A stretch of 64,000 nucleotides of DNA from Parelaphostrongylus tenuis (taxonomy: Eukaryota; Nematoda; Chromadorea; Rhabditida; Metastrongylidae): assembly GCA_019055375.1 (NCBI GenBank), contig JAHQIW010003778.1, forward strand, positions 1 through 64,000, read 5' to 3'. The stretch's first letter is position 1, and each line of letters begins with the position of its first letter. The translations under genes were made by a program, and so were the position numbers. Of the stretch, positions 34,078 to 46,719 are shown piece after piece. The notes beneath the pieces are model-generated. The model had not been told where the DNA came from, ran no database searches, and saw only the letters and a program-made list of their open reading frames with translations.

Positions 34078-35360
34078 TCATGTCAAGAGAAAAAGACTGA
34101 GAAGCCCTGGGAGAAGAAAATTGGGAACCTTTAGAAGATGAAGAATTAGAAACCATGCTCTAAGGCTGGGCTGTAAGCGCTGACGAGGACACTGGTTACG
34201 ATTCAGATGCGAGCATAGACAAAAGCGTGCACACCCCACTAGGATCTGAGAATGACGATGACGGATCTGACGATACAAAGAGCTTTTTTGAATGTTAACA
34301 TTGTAGTTGTAGACTGGACCACCAATGTGTGGCCACCCCCCGTTCTGCCCTTCAAAGATTCAGCGGCAGACGCCCAGCACAATACTATTACCGAGTGCCG
34401 GCAACCAGCTGGTTTCTACGGACTGCTTCTGACCGATTTTTAGAAGCTGATTGTAGAGAAGACAGATGTCTGTGGAATTTAGAAGAACGCCGATTGGGAG
34501 GAGATCATTGTGGAAGAAATGAAGACATTCATAGAATTGCAAACGAGTGCTCTGAAGCTATCAAACCTGAAAAATTATTGGAGCAGTCATCCGTCTTTTA
34601 GAAACTTCTTCTTAGGAGTAGATTTCATACCTAAGCGTAGATTTCTCAAGATTCTGAGAAATTTACATTTTGCCGAAAGCTTGGGTATAGAGTGGTATAG
34701 AAAGGACAAATTACACAAGATCAAAAAGCTCCTAGAATTTGTCAATAGGAATTGCCAAGTTGAATATAGACCTGGTATGAATATATGCGCGGACGAATCA
34801 ATGGTATCCTTCAAGGGAAAAATCGTTTTTCGACAATTCCGTTGCAGCAAGAGGCACAGATACAGGATGGAAGTATTTAAAGCGTGTAGTGTAGGAGGAT
34901 ACACGTATAACACGATCCCATACGTAGGTGTAAGCACAACTACTAAGTGCGCGTGGCGAATTGCAGACAGTACTGTGATGTACCTAATGGAAGGCTTACT
35001 AGATGAGAGCCGAGACATCTACGTTGGCAATTAGTGTTGAACTTGCCGAGGCTCTGTTCCAGAAGAAAACGCACTTGATCGGGACGTGCAGAAAGATCAG
35101 GCGAAGATTACACAAGAAATCTATGCAGTACCCACTGGAGAAAGGGCAGACACTGGCAGTTCAGTATAAGAAAGGAGTGATGGCGCTTAGGCGGAATGAA
35201 GAGAGATGTAGTGATGATTTCTACCGTACACAATCCCACCATCAATCCAATGACGAGGCAATATGAGGTCGTGGAGAGCTACAACAAGCGCAAGGTGCTT
35301 GCCGATTTCACCGACCAAATGGCTGCCTTTTGCTCATACACTAGGAGGACATGTAAATGA
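34078..35360 (+). pseudogene. piggyBac-like transposase relic 2
   Basis: An acidic N-terminal part (EENWEPLEDEELETML, SENDDDGSDDTKSFF; from ATG 34078) contains TGA and TAA stops. The central frame at 34510-35034 carries the conserved run MNICADESMVSFKGKIVFRQ, then KRHRYRMEVFKACSVGGYTY and MYLMEGLLDESRDIYVGN. Next come SVELAEALFQKKTHLIGTC (shifted) and the end VVESYNKRKVLADFTDQMAA with a stop at 35358-35360. The first catalytic Asp (ADES) is present. The second, expected in YVDNFYTSVELAE, is Gly (YVGN) and a frameshift follows. At least two stops and two frameshifts make it dead. Relic 1 at 25.4 kb is a related copy in the opposite direction. Confidence 0.85.
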
Positions 35361-35529
35361 TAAGTGTGTTTTACTGTGATATTGCTTCGCAATATTTGAA
35401 TTTCACAGTTGAGGTATATCCGCCTCGTCCTCCACCTGGTGACGCCTATGTGCGTGGAAAATCTGCAAAGACTGCGTGAACAAAGTTTCGTTCATCGATT
35501 TCAAGACAGAAGTTTATCTTAAACAAATT

Positions 35530-35880
35530 CCAAAAAAAAGAATGTCTTGAGCCTAAACGAGGTTGGTACGCCACAGCCATACACCGGTGTTTTGGAGGTT
35601 TCGGCCTCCTCGTCAGTGACCCCCGCCCCATATTAAGCCCTACATTATAGCAAGGAGGGAGGCGTATGTGGTGATGGCATAGTGTACAATGACACTGGTC
35701 CATCACCACTATTTAGTCGATGGATTTCGGCTTGTGGACCAAAATTAATCCATAAGATCGACTGTTTTCCAAACCTCGTGATAAACTTTCAAATTAATTC
35801 CAAAAAAATGAATGTTTTGAGCTTAAACGAGATGTTTATCACGAAGTATTAAAAACTGTCGACCTTATGGACTAACACAC
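35530..35880. repeat. Dispersed repeat E, copy 2
   Basis: Matches 28.88-29.11 kb ('cctcgtcagtgac', 'cattatagcaaggaggga', 'agtgtacaatgacac'). The flanks repeat 'aattccaaaaaaa' plus 'gaatg' on both sides (35.53 and 35.79 kb). The segment 35830-35875 is an inverted copy of 35735-35785, giving a foldback end. Confidence 0.5.
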
Positions 35881-36839
35881 TACATTTGCTATTCAATTCA
35901 AAAACTGAGTATACATTTAGAATCATCATTTCTCAAGCTATCGAATGATTACTGAAACTTTGGTGGAAAACCTTTGCTCTGTGAAAAGACCATGTAGGCA
36001 CGAGTGCGAGATACATTGTACACCACAAAGAAAGAAATCCAATTTTCTCTTCGCTGTTAAAGCTAACTGAAAAAACATTTCCAAAAGCCAAGAATATCGT
36101 CAGAATTGCAATTTTTCAGCTATCGAATGGTTACATAAAGTCTAACGAGAAGACTACAGTTGATGAGAAAATCACGAAAATTCGCGTGCGTGCGTGGTAC
36201 ACAAGGCCCCAATGGGTTGATACTATGTTTTACGAGAAAAGGGATAATGTTTTCGCTTTCAGAGTGCGTTGTTGTGATTTCGCAGAGGATTTTTTGTGGC
36301 ATATGGCAAAATTTATCATGGTGAGCATGCTTTGTCGCTACGAATGGATAGACCAATATTGGAGAGAGAGTAGCATAAAAGTAGTTTTAGCAAAACAATT
36401 CTCAGTTTTCCTAAAAGTTTTACTTTTTGCTACGAGTTGTATGTAATCTACTTGTTTTAATTTTTCTTCTTTCGGGAGAGGAGCCCTTTAGAAAATTCTT
36501 CAATGGCTCAAAAGCTGGAAATTTTAATTCTGGACCTGGATTGAGGAGAGACGTTCACACCATGTTCTGCTGACTCAGAAAATAATAATGCTCTTTCCAA
36601 GTACATTATTTCCACTTTACAGTGACTTTTTAGCTATTTCATAACAAAATTTTTGTTCTCAATAACGTCATCGCTGCGTAACGATATAAATCACTTGCGG
36701 ATCATACATTAGCGTAATTGTTGTGAGAGGAAAGTGCAGTTGTCTCTGGAATATCCATTTTTATTACGAGTTGTGTGTAATGCAGCCGCGCTTTGTGAAG
36801 AAAGTGTTCGATGAACGTATTTTTCTAATATACCCATTG
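35881..36839. other. Unassigned; patches of hairpin-type repeat
   Basis: 'caagctatcgaatgattact' (35.93) and 'cagctatcgaatggttacat' (36.12) are shared with 31.85 and 59.0-60.0 kb. Nothing coding is recognised. Confidence 0.3.
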
Positions 36840-36980
36840 ATGTAGAGTGATGTGCCAAACTTTCGCGTCAGGCGGGGCTAGAACCCGCACCTCACTTTTT
36901 CCGGGTACTCGTGCTCTAACCGTTACACTATTGACGCCCATTTTGCACACCAATCTTTCTACGCTACAGCGCAAACGTAT
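36840..36980 (-). repeat. SINE-like repeat family B, minus copy
   Basis: The reverse complement reads 'agtgtaacggttagagcacg' then 'gaggtgcgggttctagcccc' and 'gcctgacgcgaaagtttggc', nearly the same as 15.63-15.77 kb. A- and B-box regions are well preserved. Confidence 0.65.
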
Positions 36981-37499
36981 TTTTAGCAGGGAAAGAGCCC
37001 AGTTGTTCTGGAGACTCCCACTTTCCATTATGAAAGCAGCATACTTGGAAAAACAAGACATTGCCAGCGGTTTTTTCATATTTATTGTACAATATCAAAT
37101 TAGTGCCTATGCCCAGTGACAGAATCCGCCTTAATAGATGATGTTCAAAGGCGATGTGCGAGATATTAAAAACAGTTCTAATCACAGAAGACAAAAATCA
37201 TATTAAAAAACGAAAACACCAAAAGCTTTCTGCACAGTCTTACAAAATAAAAATTAGAAGGCGCACTTATTCGTAAAATTCGTAAACATCTAGCTTGCCC
37301 CTTGAAGGATATGGCGCTTACAAAAACCATTGGTGCCATTTCTTGATCAGAGTGATGAATAATGTTCATAGTTGAGTATAGACGAATCAAAAAACCTATT
37401 ATCCAGGAGACAACAGAATGAAACCTCTTCGACATCTCTGCAGATGTCTCAAATCTCAAAGTCCACATGCAAATTTGCTCAGAGTTGACGATGATGTGG
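36981..37499. other. No recognised content
   Basis: Unassigned DNA with overlapping short ORFs on both strands. Confidence 0.35.
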
Positions 37500-37960
37500 C
37501 GTCGCTCTACGATCTTCATATATTCCTGAGAGAATTGTGTGGTGAGCAGAAACGCGGCCACAGGCGGGAATTGAACCCGCCTTTCATATTATCCGATGTG
37601 CTCTACCACTACACCACCAAGGTACATTCGCGCCAGCTTTCATTCTTTAATATCTCTATGTTAGCTATCAGCCACCAACCAAACAGGTTTGGTCTGGTAT
37701 GCGATTTCGCTTTATAGGCCCAGTTAAGCTGACAGCCACTGTGATAACTAATATTCAAAATTTCTACTATTATACTACAATTTTCGCTGTGTTATGATCA
37801 TTCATGTATTCCTAGGCAAAATCGATGGTGTAGTGATAGAGCACACGTCCCCGGACAGGATGAAACGCAGGTTCGATTTACTCCTGAGGCCGTGTTTCTG
37901 CTCACCACTGAGTTCTCTTAGGAATACATGAATGACCACAGCACTGCGAAAAATGCAGTA
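37500..37960. repeat. Inverted pair of SINE-like family B copies
   Basis: Minus copy at about 37515-37640 (reverse complement 'ggtggtgtagtggtagagca', 'aggcgggttcaattcccgcc') and plus copy at about 37805-37930 ('gatggtgtagtgatagagca', 'cgcaggttcgatttactcc'). Their outer edges also match inversely: 'tattcctgagagaa' against 'tctcttaggaata'. The tRNA-like core is good, but flanking stems typical of a tRNA are absent. Confidence 0.65.
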
Positions 37961-38029
37961 AAATATTAGAAATTTTGAATGTTCATATACTTTTTTGACG
38001 AACAATTCATTGTTTCGGCTTTTCCTAGT

Positions 38030-38180
38030 ATAGGGGGCAAATGAAAAGTTGATTCTTTTCAATGGGCTAGAACTTTTCATAGGAGTGCTGATTACCATTC
38101 GAAAGCTTATATCTCTGAATGATGCCGTACATGGCGGGCTTTCGAAAGGAACCTTTAATAACGGTGTAATGTTAAAAAAA
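38030..38180 (+). repeat. Hairpin family 1, single arm
   Basis: 'aacttttcataggagtgctg', 'attcgaaagcttatatct' and 'gtaatgtt' match the arms at 7.1 and 9.4 kb. Confidence 0.5.
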
Positions 38181-38229
38181 TACGCCTCACACGCACATAT
38201 TTCTTTTTTCACGTTCTTCTTTTTCCTTG

Positions 38230-38850
38230 GAGAGATTTTCACGTTTATCGCTAGGAGTGAGGATTTTGAAGTTGAGGCTTGATATAGGAGGTCTTGATCG
38301 TCATGATAAACCCGAAAGAACTTCTCACGCTGCTCATTCTAACCTTGTCCGCAAAGCTCTATACGTGGCTTTTCAGTCGTTTTTTTTGAGTCTAATTATT
38401 TTACGTTAAAACCTACGATGATGCTTCTGAGCGCAACATGGGTCTTTTCGAAACTTTTATGCGTGTATACATGTTTTCGACAAATCGTAGAAGCTCATGG
38501 TGAGATTTCCTTTGACGAAAAGACAACATCATCGACTCTTTCAGTATCTCATGTTTTCAAAAGCAACTATTATCAGTATCATAGACAGTGCAAAAAGAAT
38601 GGCGTCTTCTCGTATCAGCCAAGCAAACGACGTTGTTCCTTATTCTACTTGCTTGCAATGGTAGACCTTCTAAAGAGGATTCTCATGTCACTCATGTCAC
38701 TGCACGTGCATTACTGATACACACTGCTACTCTAGTCCGTTTCTATTTTGGCAGTCCATTTATCGGAGGCGACTTCAAAGCGCCTTCTGCGTACCTCGCA
38801 GCAACTTGATTGCAAGCCTCTGAACATTTGATTTGCAGGCGAGAACATAT
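38230..38850 (-). mobile_element. RTE-type LINE fragment with internal deletions
   Basis: On the minus strand the order is 5' leader words near 38.75-38.85 ('cttgattgcaagcctctga' on the plus strand, as at 52.76 kb), the endonuclease start ('gaatggcgtcttctcgtatc' near 38.6, the GLTETRRRHPF region reversed), and the endonuclease end near 38.25-38.33 (compare 51.95-52.0 kb). The reverse transcriptase is absent. Confidence 0.6.
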
Positions 38851-41020
38851 TTTATATTGGCTCTGATTTACTGTTTGAGAACAGTTTCGTCTCAGAGAAG
38901 CATATCGACACTTTTAAATTACCTTTAATATCCTTAAATACCATCTGGAAGAGCGTGACGTAGTCTCGCGACCAAACAGGCGGTGATCACTCTGTGAGGG
39001 AAATCCGTGGGAGGAATTCGTTATCAGCACTTTACTCTAGGGACTAATCCCATTCCTCAGAAGTGACATGGTGTTCGATTTCATAATGACCATCTCAGAT
39101 TTCGATAACCCGAAAACCCGCCTGTCGAGGTACTTCCTTAGCCTTTATGAAGCCTAGTAAAATGTAACATAGGTAGCATCCACTTCGACACCACGCAAAT
39201 TTTGAATTATGTCATGCCAGTAGCCTCCATTAAAGCACTGTGTCTCATGTTACTCTACCATCTTACAGAAAATTTGCCTAGTTAGTCGTCAAGAGAAAGC
39301 TGCTAGTGATTGTTGTTCTTCATCATTAATCTTTGCAGATGCGGCATTTACTGCGCTGCTGATACGCAGCATTATGTTGAAACTACTGAAAGTACCACGT
39401 TCAGTAGTTTTTCCTAGTTTTCTATGAGTGTGACAGAGTGATATTTTATTTCAACACTATATGCTCAACTGATGAAAATCAGGCAGACACTAATGCTTTT
39501 CCTGAACATATAACGCTTTTATGAGATCTCATAAATATATCTTTTAGCTCGTTATTCTGTCAAATGTCGCCCTGTGCTCTTACCCTTCATTACCCTCACA
39601 TAGCAAATCAACTCAAAGTGTTAACATTATAAGAGCGTGTAGCGATCACCGTGAACTCTCATGTATATTGCATAAAAAATCAATAGCACCGACGACTTCA
39701 CAAACAGCAAGGTGTTGTAACAACATTCATTGTCGACATCACACGGAAACATATATCGGCATCACAAATGCGAATGAGAACAAAACCTTTCAAATCGTAG
39801 AAAGCAAATAGTACTTGGAAAAACGATGTTAGAAATAAATTACCATTAGAAATACAATTCTAACTTCTACTAACTACCAAATTCATTGGTGAGAGAAAAA
39901 CAAAACGAGAGCCTCGATGGTGTAAAGTGAAAGCGCACTGTACGAAAAAAAAGTATAGTCGCGCTGCCAGTTCATCGCACATAGGAGGTACCAAGCTTTG
40001 CTCATAATTCAGCAATCTTGTGATCAATTTCAAAAAAGAAGTTTTACAACACATTCACATAAATGAACTGAGCAATGTAACACTGAATCGTAATCGCAGT
40101 GCATACAACAGCATTCATAAGGAAACTGCAAATCTTTGACAACTGCTAAGCTCGAACTTCATATTTTGAAGTTGATGGATGATATATGCATGAAAGCAAA
40201 TATAGAGGAAACTGTTTGAATACGGACAATAGATATAAAAGTGGATACGCACAAAAAGCCAACGAAAAGTATTTTCCTGCGGCTTAAGCACGCGAAACAT
40301 CAACATGATGATTAAAGTAATAGCTTACAATTACTACGAGCAAAATGGAATGAAATATGCTCGAACACGAATGTGTCAGAACGATTTCCCTATCGAGCGA
40401 CATCCCAGTGCGCCACATCGATATCGGAATCCTTTCCTTTGTGGCAGACAAACTTGCTATGATTTGGCGACTGAGCTTCTGTGCTTGTAAAGCATTAGAA
40501 GTCATTCATCGATGCTTGATATTAGGTCGTTCCGTATGTTTCGGCATATTCCGAGCTGTAAAAAATATTTCTTACTAGTTTAGCTGCAATTTTATAGACA
40601 TTCAATAGCTCGACAAATTCAGGCTTTATACCATGGTTGCCTTCTGGAAAGGCTATCATAACATGGTCTACTAGCGGAGTGAACACATTAAGCGTTATAC
40701 CCGGAAGAGCTAGTCATTGTCATATGGATTCATTATATTGTCAGGAAAGTATGAAATATTGCTGAAAGGTTTTCTATGAACTTACTTCTAGTAAAAGAAG
40801 TGCTCAGTTTTCCCGAGCAACCCCCAACCCTCAACATGAATGTCAAAATGATGGGACTGCAACTCATCTCGAACACTTTTATTCACATTTTTTTCTATAG
40901 TGTTTTAGAATTGTTGCTTGGGAACACTTTCTACAGCATGCAACTTTTGAGAAAAAAAAAGATTATAAGTGGTTTTAATTTGCACCTGAACTCTCATTCG
41001 CTGACTTGTTTGACTTTCTC
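38851..41020. other. No recognised content
   Basis: Over 2 kb with only short ORFs. No exon chain, tRNA-like head or named repeat was recognised. Confidence 0.4.
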
Positions 41021-41150
41021 TGCTCCAAACATGACAACCGCCAGTTCGTGGGCAAAGTTGAAGAAATCGGCATTTCGCTGAGCAGCTGCTCGCGACCAAT
41101 GCTGTCTGACTGTGATGGACTCTTGAAAACGATCTATTCGGAAAAAGATT
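40990..41150 (-). CDS. Orphan exon-like ORF, unknown protein
   Basis: The minus strand encodes ITVRQHWSRAAAQRNADFFN then FAHELAVVMFGAEKVKQVSE and a stop. Composition is typical of real coding DNA and unlike its AT-rich flanks. A short GT-AG interval lies just upstream on the minus strand (about 41129-41178), but its phase does not join cleanly to the open frame beyond it. I do not recognise the family. It could be the last exon of a degraded gene. Confidence 0.3.
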
Positions 41151-42729
41151 AGATCTAGTGAAAAATAATGAACGTACGTTTTGCCGTCTAGTCTATATAA
41201 ACGTGTTCCTGTCATTGCAAGCATTTAGAAATGATGCTTGCAGTCGAAGCAGCGGTAGCTTAAGATAGCCGTTCGACCTGTTAAAAATAAAACACTGTCA
41301 ATTTATCCGCTACATAAGCGCTTGATTTCATGAAGTTTTACATCAGAACAGATTTGATTTTCACCTGCAGTGACAACAAACTTTTCACACTAGATAATAT
41401 TAACGGGACGCTTCCGATGAAAGGGGATCTAAAACAGAGTAATCAAACCCGATTTCAGAGCCAGTCTATCCAGAAGACCTGCTAGAAGTAGGTCCATAGA
41501 AAGAGCCACCATCACTTTGCTGTCAGAGCTGTATCAGAAGCAAATCTTTTTTGAATCTACATATGGGATTTCTATGAATGTTGTGAGGGCTTAGAACATA
41601 CTCAGAACGGCGAGTTTGAGACGGTGCAGAAGAAGAACCGCGATAGTTTTTGCACCAACCAACATCCTTCCGATAGTCCAACCCGATGACAAAGGCAAAA
41701 GCTGCTTTTAGCTCAAGTCCCAAGCCATACCTCGGAGTATTCATGTTTTGGCGAATGCTGCTTACATACCTGGCAGTTTTCTAATAAACTTAATCAATTA
41801 TTCCGATTCTTCTTTCAAATATCTGTTCATTACTATAACACCGATCATTGGCAGTTTTGCAATGCCCAAAAAAATTATATTTATTGGTGGCATGCAATTC
41901 ATGACAAGTTCTCATGAGATAATATAAGATTAACTTTGAAAAAGGATTTACTAAGGAAAAAATTTTCATTTTTTTTTCATTGAAACGCATTTCAGCCGTT
42001 TCCTACAATTAGTTTTACTGTGATCTGATCAGTCATACTATATCAAATCCCTATGATAATTCAACAATATAGTTACGATTATCTCCAAATTTTACACAAA
42101 CTACCACATTGTCATTGTGGCTCCCACGCGACGCGGTCGCGTGGCGCACGACACTTCAACGCCGTTGTCAAGCGGCGAAAATAAGTATGAAAGAGACTAT
42201 AAGTAAAACGTCTTAGAAATACAGCATAGTACGAAAAATAGGTTTGAAATGATGGGCAGCATAATAACATTTGCCTGAGATTCCATTCTAATATAAGATG
42301 GCAAATTTCAAATATCCAAACCACCATCGCTTTTGCGCCAATTAAATATTTCGCCATTTCCCTAATATTTCTAAGCTTTATCTAATTATTGAAAGGATTT
42401 TGCTTTATCGTTTCATAGATATCAGGTTTCCGCTAAATTTTATTTTAACAAATCAGCCCGCTCAAAAATTCCGAAAAAGGAGTAATTACTTCAAGTGTAA
42501 AACTTACTCTTTTTTCGTAATTGGAGTACTCTATAGAGACCTTTTCAAAACACAAACTCGGTTTCAAATAAAATCTATGTTATCAAATGGCTATTGAATT
42601 ATTATAAAACCTGATCAAAAGTAAAGCACAGGCCATAGCAGAGCAGACAGTGTGTGCAAGGTGTGGAAAACAACTTCCTTTTCTTTTTGAGTGTTTTCTC
42701 AAAAACACGCTCAAATTTCAGTATATCTC
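41151..42729. other. No recognised content
   Basis: AT-rich DNA; short ORFs only. The GC-rich spot at 42.12-42.17 kb (ccacgcgacgcggtcgcgtg) is a small palindrome. Confidence 0.35.
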
Positions 42730-42845
42730 ACAAATGTTATCTGAGCTAATGTGTCATGTGAATTGTTAAGTGGGCTCTTGTACATCCCGATACACGTGGT
42801 TCGACCTGTTCGACCTTGACAGTTCCCCCAGTCGGGCAGAAATGG
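42730..42845. repeat. Hairpin element F, half copy
   Basis: 'gagctaatgtgtcatgtg', 'cccgatacacgtggttcgac' and 'cagtcgggcagaaa' match the left half of the element at 20.63 kb. The mirror half is missing. Confidence 0.65.
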
Positions 42846-43728
42846 AGAACTAGCAAAATTATTCGAGAAATGTTCCAATCTTGTCCTTGCTAATCTTTTA
42901 ACTTCTTTTATCAAGTTAGTCAATATTTCAACAGTTTCATGAAAAATTAATTGGCTTCATATTTCCAACAATCGAAAAGAATTTATCAAGTGGTTAAAAT
43001 TGTCAAAGATTCACTAGGTCGCGTTTTGTGAGAGGTTTCTCTAATGATTATGAGCGTCATTGTTGCTAATCAGGCGACTCAAGATTACGTCAGCTAATTT
43101 CAAACAAACATGACTGTGATGAAGACGAACGACAGTGCTCGCTCACCAAAACTCACTGGGTCAAGCCTTACACGTGCGACTTTTAGTATTATAACTGCAA
43201 GGGTCTCAGCACTTGCAGTTTTGAACTTGATCTCGCACATGCATCCTCCACAAATTTTTTGAATTTCTGGCGAGTTGTTTCCACCGAAGCGCAAGGATTT
43301 CGGACTTCTTCATGAATGACGTAGAACGAATATTGGACAAATATCGTTGCAATCATAGGGGGAAGGAGATCCGAACAACGGGTCTCTGTAGGGGCGTTAG
43401 ATGACTAAGTGCAGCAGAGTATTGGAGAGAGGGTTGAATCAACGCTAAGGTGCAGTAAAAACCAATGGTGTACCCTCCGATCTCCGCTGAATGAAAGGCA
43501 AAATGTTTTACTGTACTACTGATCGAGAACGTCGAAAACCTTTTTTTCCTGCCAGCAACAGCCTTCCACACATATCGAAAACGGAACTTTCTTCTCTGAA
43601 ATATCAATACCTGACACAGTTTGAAATGCTGAATGGCTTTGTTGTGATACAAAACACTAAACCAACCTCTACCATCCTTGATAATGCCAAAAATAATTCG
43701 TTCGCGAGAATTTCGTGCAGGCTATAAT
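42846..43728. other. No recognised gene
   Basis: Includes a 78-codon plus-strand ORF at 43491-43727 (overlapping a 99-codon minus ORF) with no family resemblance. Confidence 0.35.
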
Positions 43729-43760
43729 ATGTATATATATATACATATATATATACATAC

Positions 43761-43828
<68 letters not shown>
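43729..43828. repeat. (TA)n microsatellite
   Basis: About 100 nt of TA with a few C interruptions. Confidence 0.95.
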
Positions 43829-43829
<1 letters not shown>

Positions 43830-45737
43830 CTTCAACCATTATTTGACCAAAAACCCGATAGATAACATTATCAACACTTTACCGATTAACGATTTGAACA
43901 GACACCACTGATCATATAAAGCGAAAAGAAAAGGTTAAAACGTTAAATTGACATTTAAAGAGCTAAAAAGATATTACGATATGAAACCAAACTTTAGATT
44001 GGCAGATGATGCAAAAAAAAGTTTACATGGCGCTCAGGAAGTGTAAATCATAGCTTGCGTCATTTTGTTCGATTAATCCATCGGAACGAAGTTATTCAAT
44101 TTATGCTTTTTCGAAAAGGGACTACTTCGTGAAGAATTTGAGAATGTAGTATATCAGAGATTCGATAACGGGATCGATAACAGTAGCATACCTGTTCATA
44201 CCTCGTTCTTTCCTTACATTTCCTATTTACAGATCTGATATCTTAAAGCTAAAATATAGGAGAATCTTGGGCTCCAAGTTCCGCTTCAAAAGAAGTTCCA
44301 GCAGAACAAACAGTGCTCTCTGCTATCAAAGTATATCAAGCACGGTCAAAAATGTATTTAGCAAAAGCAACATACACTCTCTGTAGCTATGCGAATACCA
44401 AAGTCCAGTGAAGAAAGCAGCTCAACTTTCTCAATTGTTTATAGGGCACATGAATTCCAATGCATATCCAGAAGCAGGACTGATTTCAAGAAAAAAGTCA
44501 AAAAGCTTTTGAAAACAAGTAAATGATTTCTAATTTTTGAAGGAAATAAAGACCTGGAATCTCATCAACACCTGACTACGCAATCGTCATGTCAGCGTTG
44601 ATGTTAGGCTGTTTAATGTGTTCATCATTCAGCCAAGCATACCAAGGTGTGAAGGAGTTGGACACTTTTTCCACAAATTTTTCTTGAGAGAGCTGGGCTA
44701 AAAGTGGATTACCACTAGGAATCGCTGCCACATCTTTTTGAATATCTTGGTAAGTTGGCAGACGTCACCACGAACCACGACGATAGCTTACGGTATGTTA
44801 AGCAGACAAACATAATTCCCATGTGCCTTGGGTCTCTGAGAAAGTTACATCAATCATTTCATAAAGTAGTAGTGCGATGTGACCACATGACAATGCGGAG
44901 ATACGAGTAAACGTGAAAGCTGATGCTATCATGAAGATCGTAGACTCCGATCGCACTATAACTTTCCAGGGCATGCTTGAAAGCGTTTTTAGTCGTTAAA
45001 AACAACAGGGCAGTGAATTAAAACCACAACACGTTGACAACGATCTGAGCTGTTATTACCTCGAACCGCACGCCGCGCGGTAGTGCGGGATTCTTTATTA
45101 CCATGCCTTGCAATGGAAGTATGGGAATTTGTTTGGTAAACTGAGGTACTGAGGCGATACTATTGTGATTAATTGATCAAACACAGCAGGTGAAACTCCC
45201 ATAAAAAGTTTCATAGTTAAGAGAATGCTCACGTATCGAAAATCGTCTATGTTCTGAAAGGAAAAGCACATTATTGTGAAAGGGAACATATTTCCAGCTG
45301 TACAGTTTCGTTTCTTTCTTTTTCATCTACTTTTTTGTAGTCACTTGATAGCTTGGAAAATGTTAATTTTCGCACTAAGCTTGTTTTGTCAAATGACTTT
45401 TATTTTACTCTTTCTCAATCAAAAAAACTAAAGTTTTGCAATCAAAATTCGTTTCAGTATCTGGCTTTTCTTATCGAAATTCGAGGTTTTAGGAGGATCG
45501 AGGCCATTGTTTCTGCTATAGATAGCTTTCTTGAAGTTTCTTCTATTATATTCTAACATTTACCAGCGAGAAGCTCCCTTTAGTGGTGAAAAGAAGACAC
45601 ATTTAATTGGAACACTACCACAACGTTACTGTAGCCGCCGCGCTCGTTTCGCCAGCAATTTAGGCAAGTGTAAGTCTCACGTAGGTAATATGAAATAATT
45701 ACTATAACTTTTTGGGAACCCTACGTGCATATGCGTA
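43829..45737. other. No recognised content
   Basis: AT-rich DNA without recognisable exons or repeats. Confidence 0.4.
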
Positions 45738-45786
45738 TTATATATATATATATATTATATATATATATATATATATGTATATATAA
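45738..45786. repeat. (TA)n microsatellite
   Basis: TA run with small interruptions. Confidence 0.9.
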
Positions 45787-46439
45787 AGGATAAAAGGATA
45801 AGAATAAAGCTGACAATCTTCGCGAAGAAATTAGTTGCAATACTGCAAAAAAGAAGAGAAAGAGTGGAAAATTGTCTGAGCAGTAGAGAACTGTCTTCAA
45901 AAAATAACATGGTGTTTGGTAACTCTTTTGTTATCACCGGAGCCATTGATTGTCAGACTGTCGCAGGTTTTATAATCTGAGAATGTACTTTTGAGCCTTT
46001 CATGTTGCGTGTTAATGTACACTACTGGATTACTGAATGATCGAAAAGATCTTTATTTATCTGCGGCTTCAAGTTACCATATTTGTCGGCATCCTGTTTT
46101 TCCTTTTTCATCACATTCGTGTAGTACAAAAGTCAAATATTTCAAGAGATTTTATCAAGCAGGTTTGTAACGCTCAACTGGGTTTTTTCGCACATTTAGC
46201 TTTCCGTCCTCCACAAGAATTTTATGACCAAATTTAACTTCGGAATTCTCGAATTTACTTTCGAAGCACTGTTGACAGGATGCCAAGTTATTCAGTCTCT
46301 TAACTGGGCAGGCATTGTCATAGTGAGGTTCTTTTGATGCCTGTACTTTATAATTGTTATCCAGAACCATTGTTATTAATCATGACTTTTGTTATTGTTA
46401 ATTTTTGTCACAAAAGTTCTATGAATGTCTTAAAAAAAA
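45787..46439. other. No recognised content
   Basis: AT-rich DNA; no support for a gene. Confidence 0.4.
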
Positions 46440-46530
46440 GCGGTCGATGTGGCGCAGTGTCAGTGGTGCAGAACATTGCGAGGGCGTGGCGCATGCCTGG
46501 CTGGTTTGATCCCCTCTCTCTATCTCTTTG
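46440..46530 (+). repeat. tRNA-like repeat head
   Basis: 'atgtggcgcagtgtcagtgg' (A-box-like) and, about 45 nt later, 'ggctggtttgatcccc' (B-box-like) give RNA polymerase III promoter spacing. It does not fold as a clear tRNA, and the following sequence differs from families A and B. Confidence 0.4.
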
Positions 46531-46719
46531 TAGTCGGTTAATGAACTCCCTAGCTCGGGTACCTATAATCTTGTAAAAAGGATCTTCTCAATATATATAT
46601 ACATATATATATTTATGCAATGATATTAATTTTCCCATACGTAGTAGGAAGACTGTGTACTGATTTGTGAGTTCACCGCTCACCAGCTGCATAGAGCACA
46701 AGAATTTTGTTTGTACTTA

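Noticed and set aside
37515..37640. A functional tRNA gene on the minus strand
   Set aside because: A- and B-box regions are good, but no matching acceptor stem was found, and the same core recurs with diverged sequence at many places, so it is a SINE-like repeat.
42115..42175. GC-rich palindrome as a regulatory site
   Set aside because: A single small palindrome with no neighbouring gene; no reason to assign a role.
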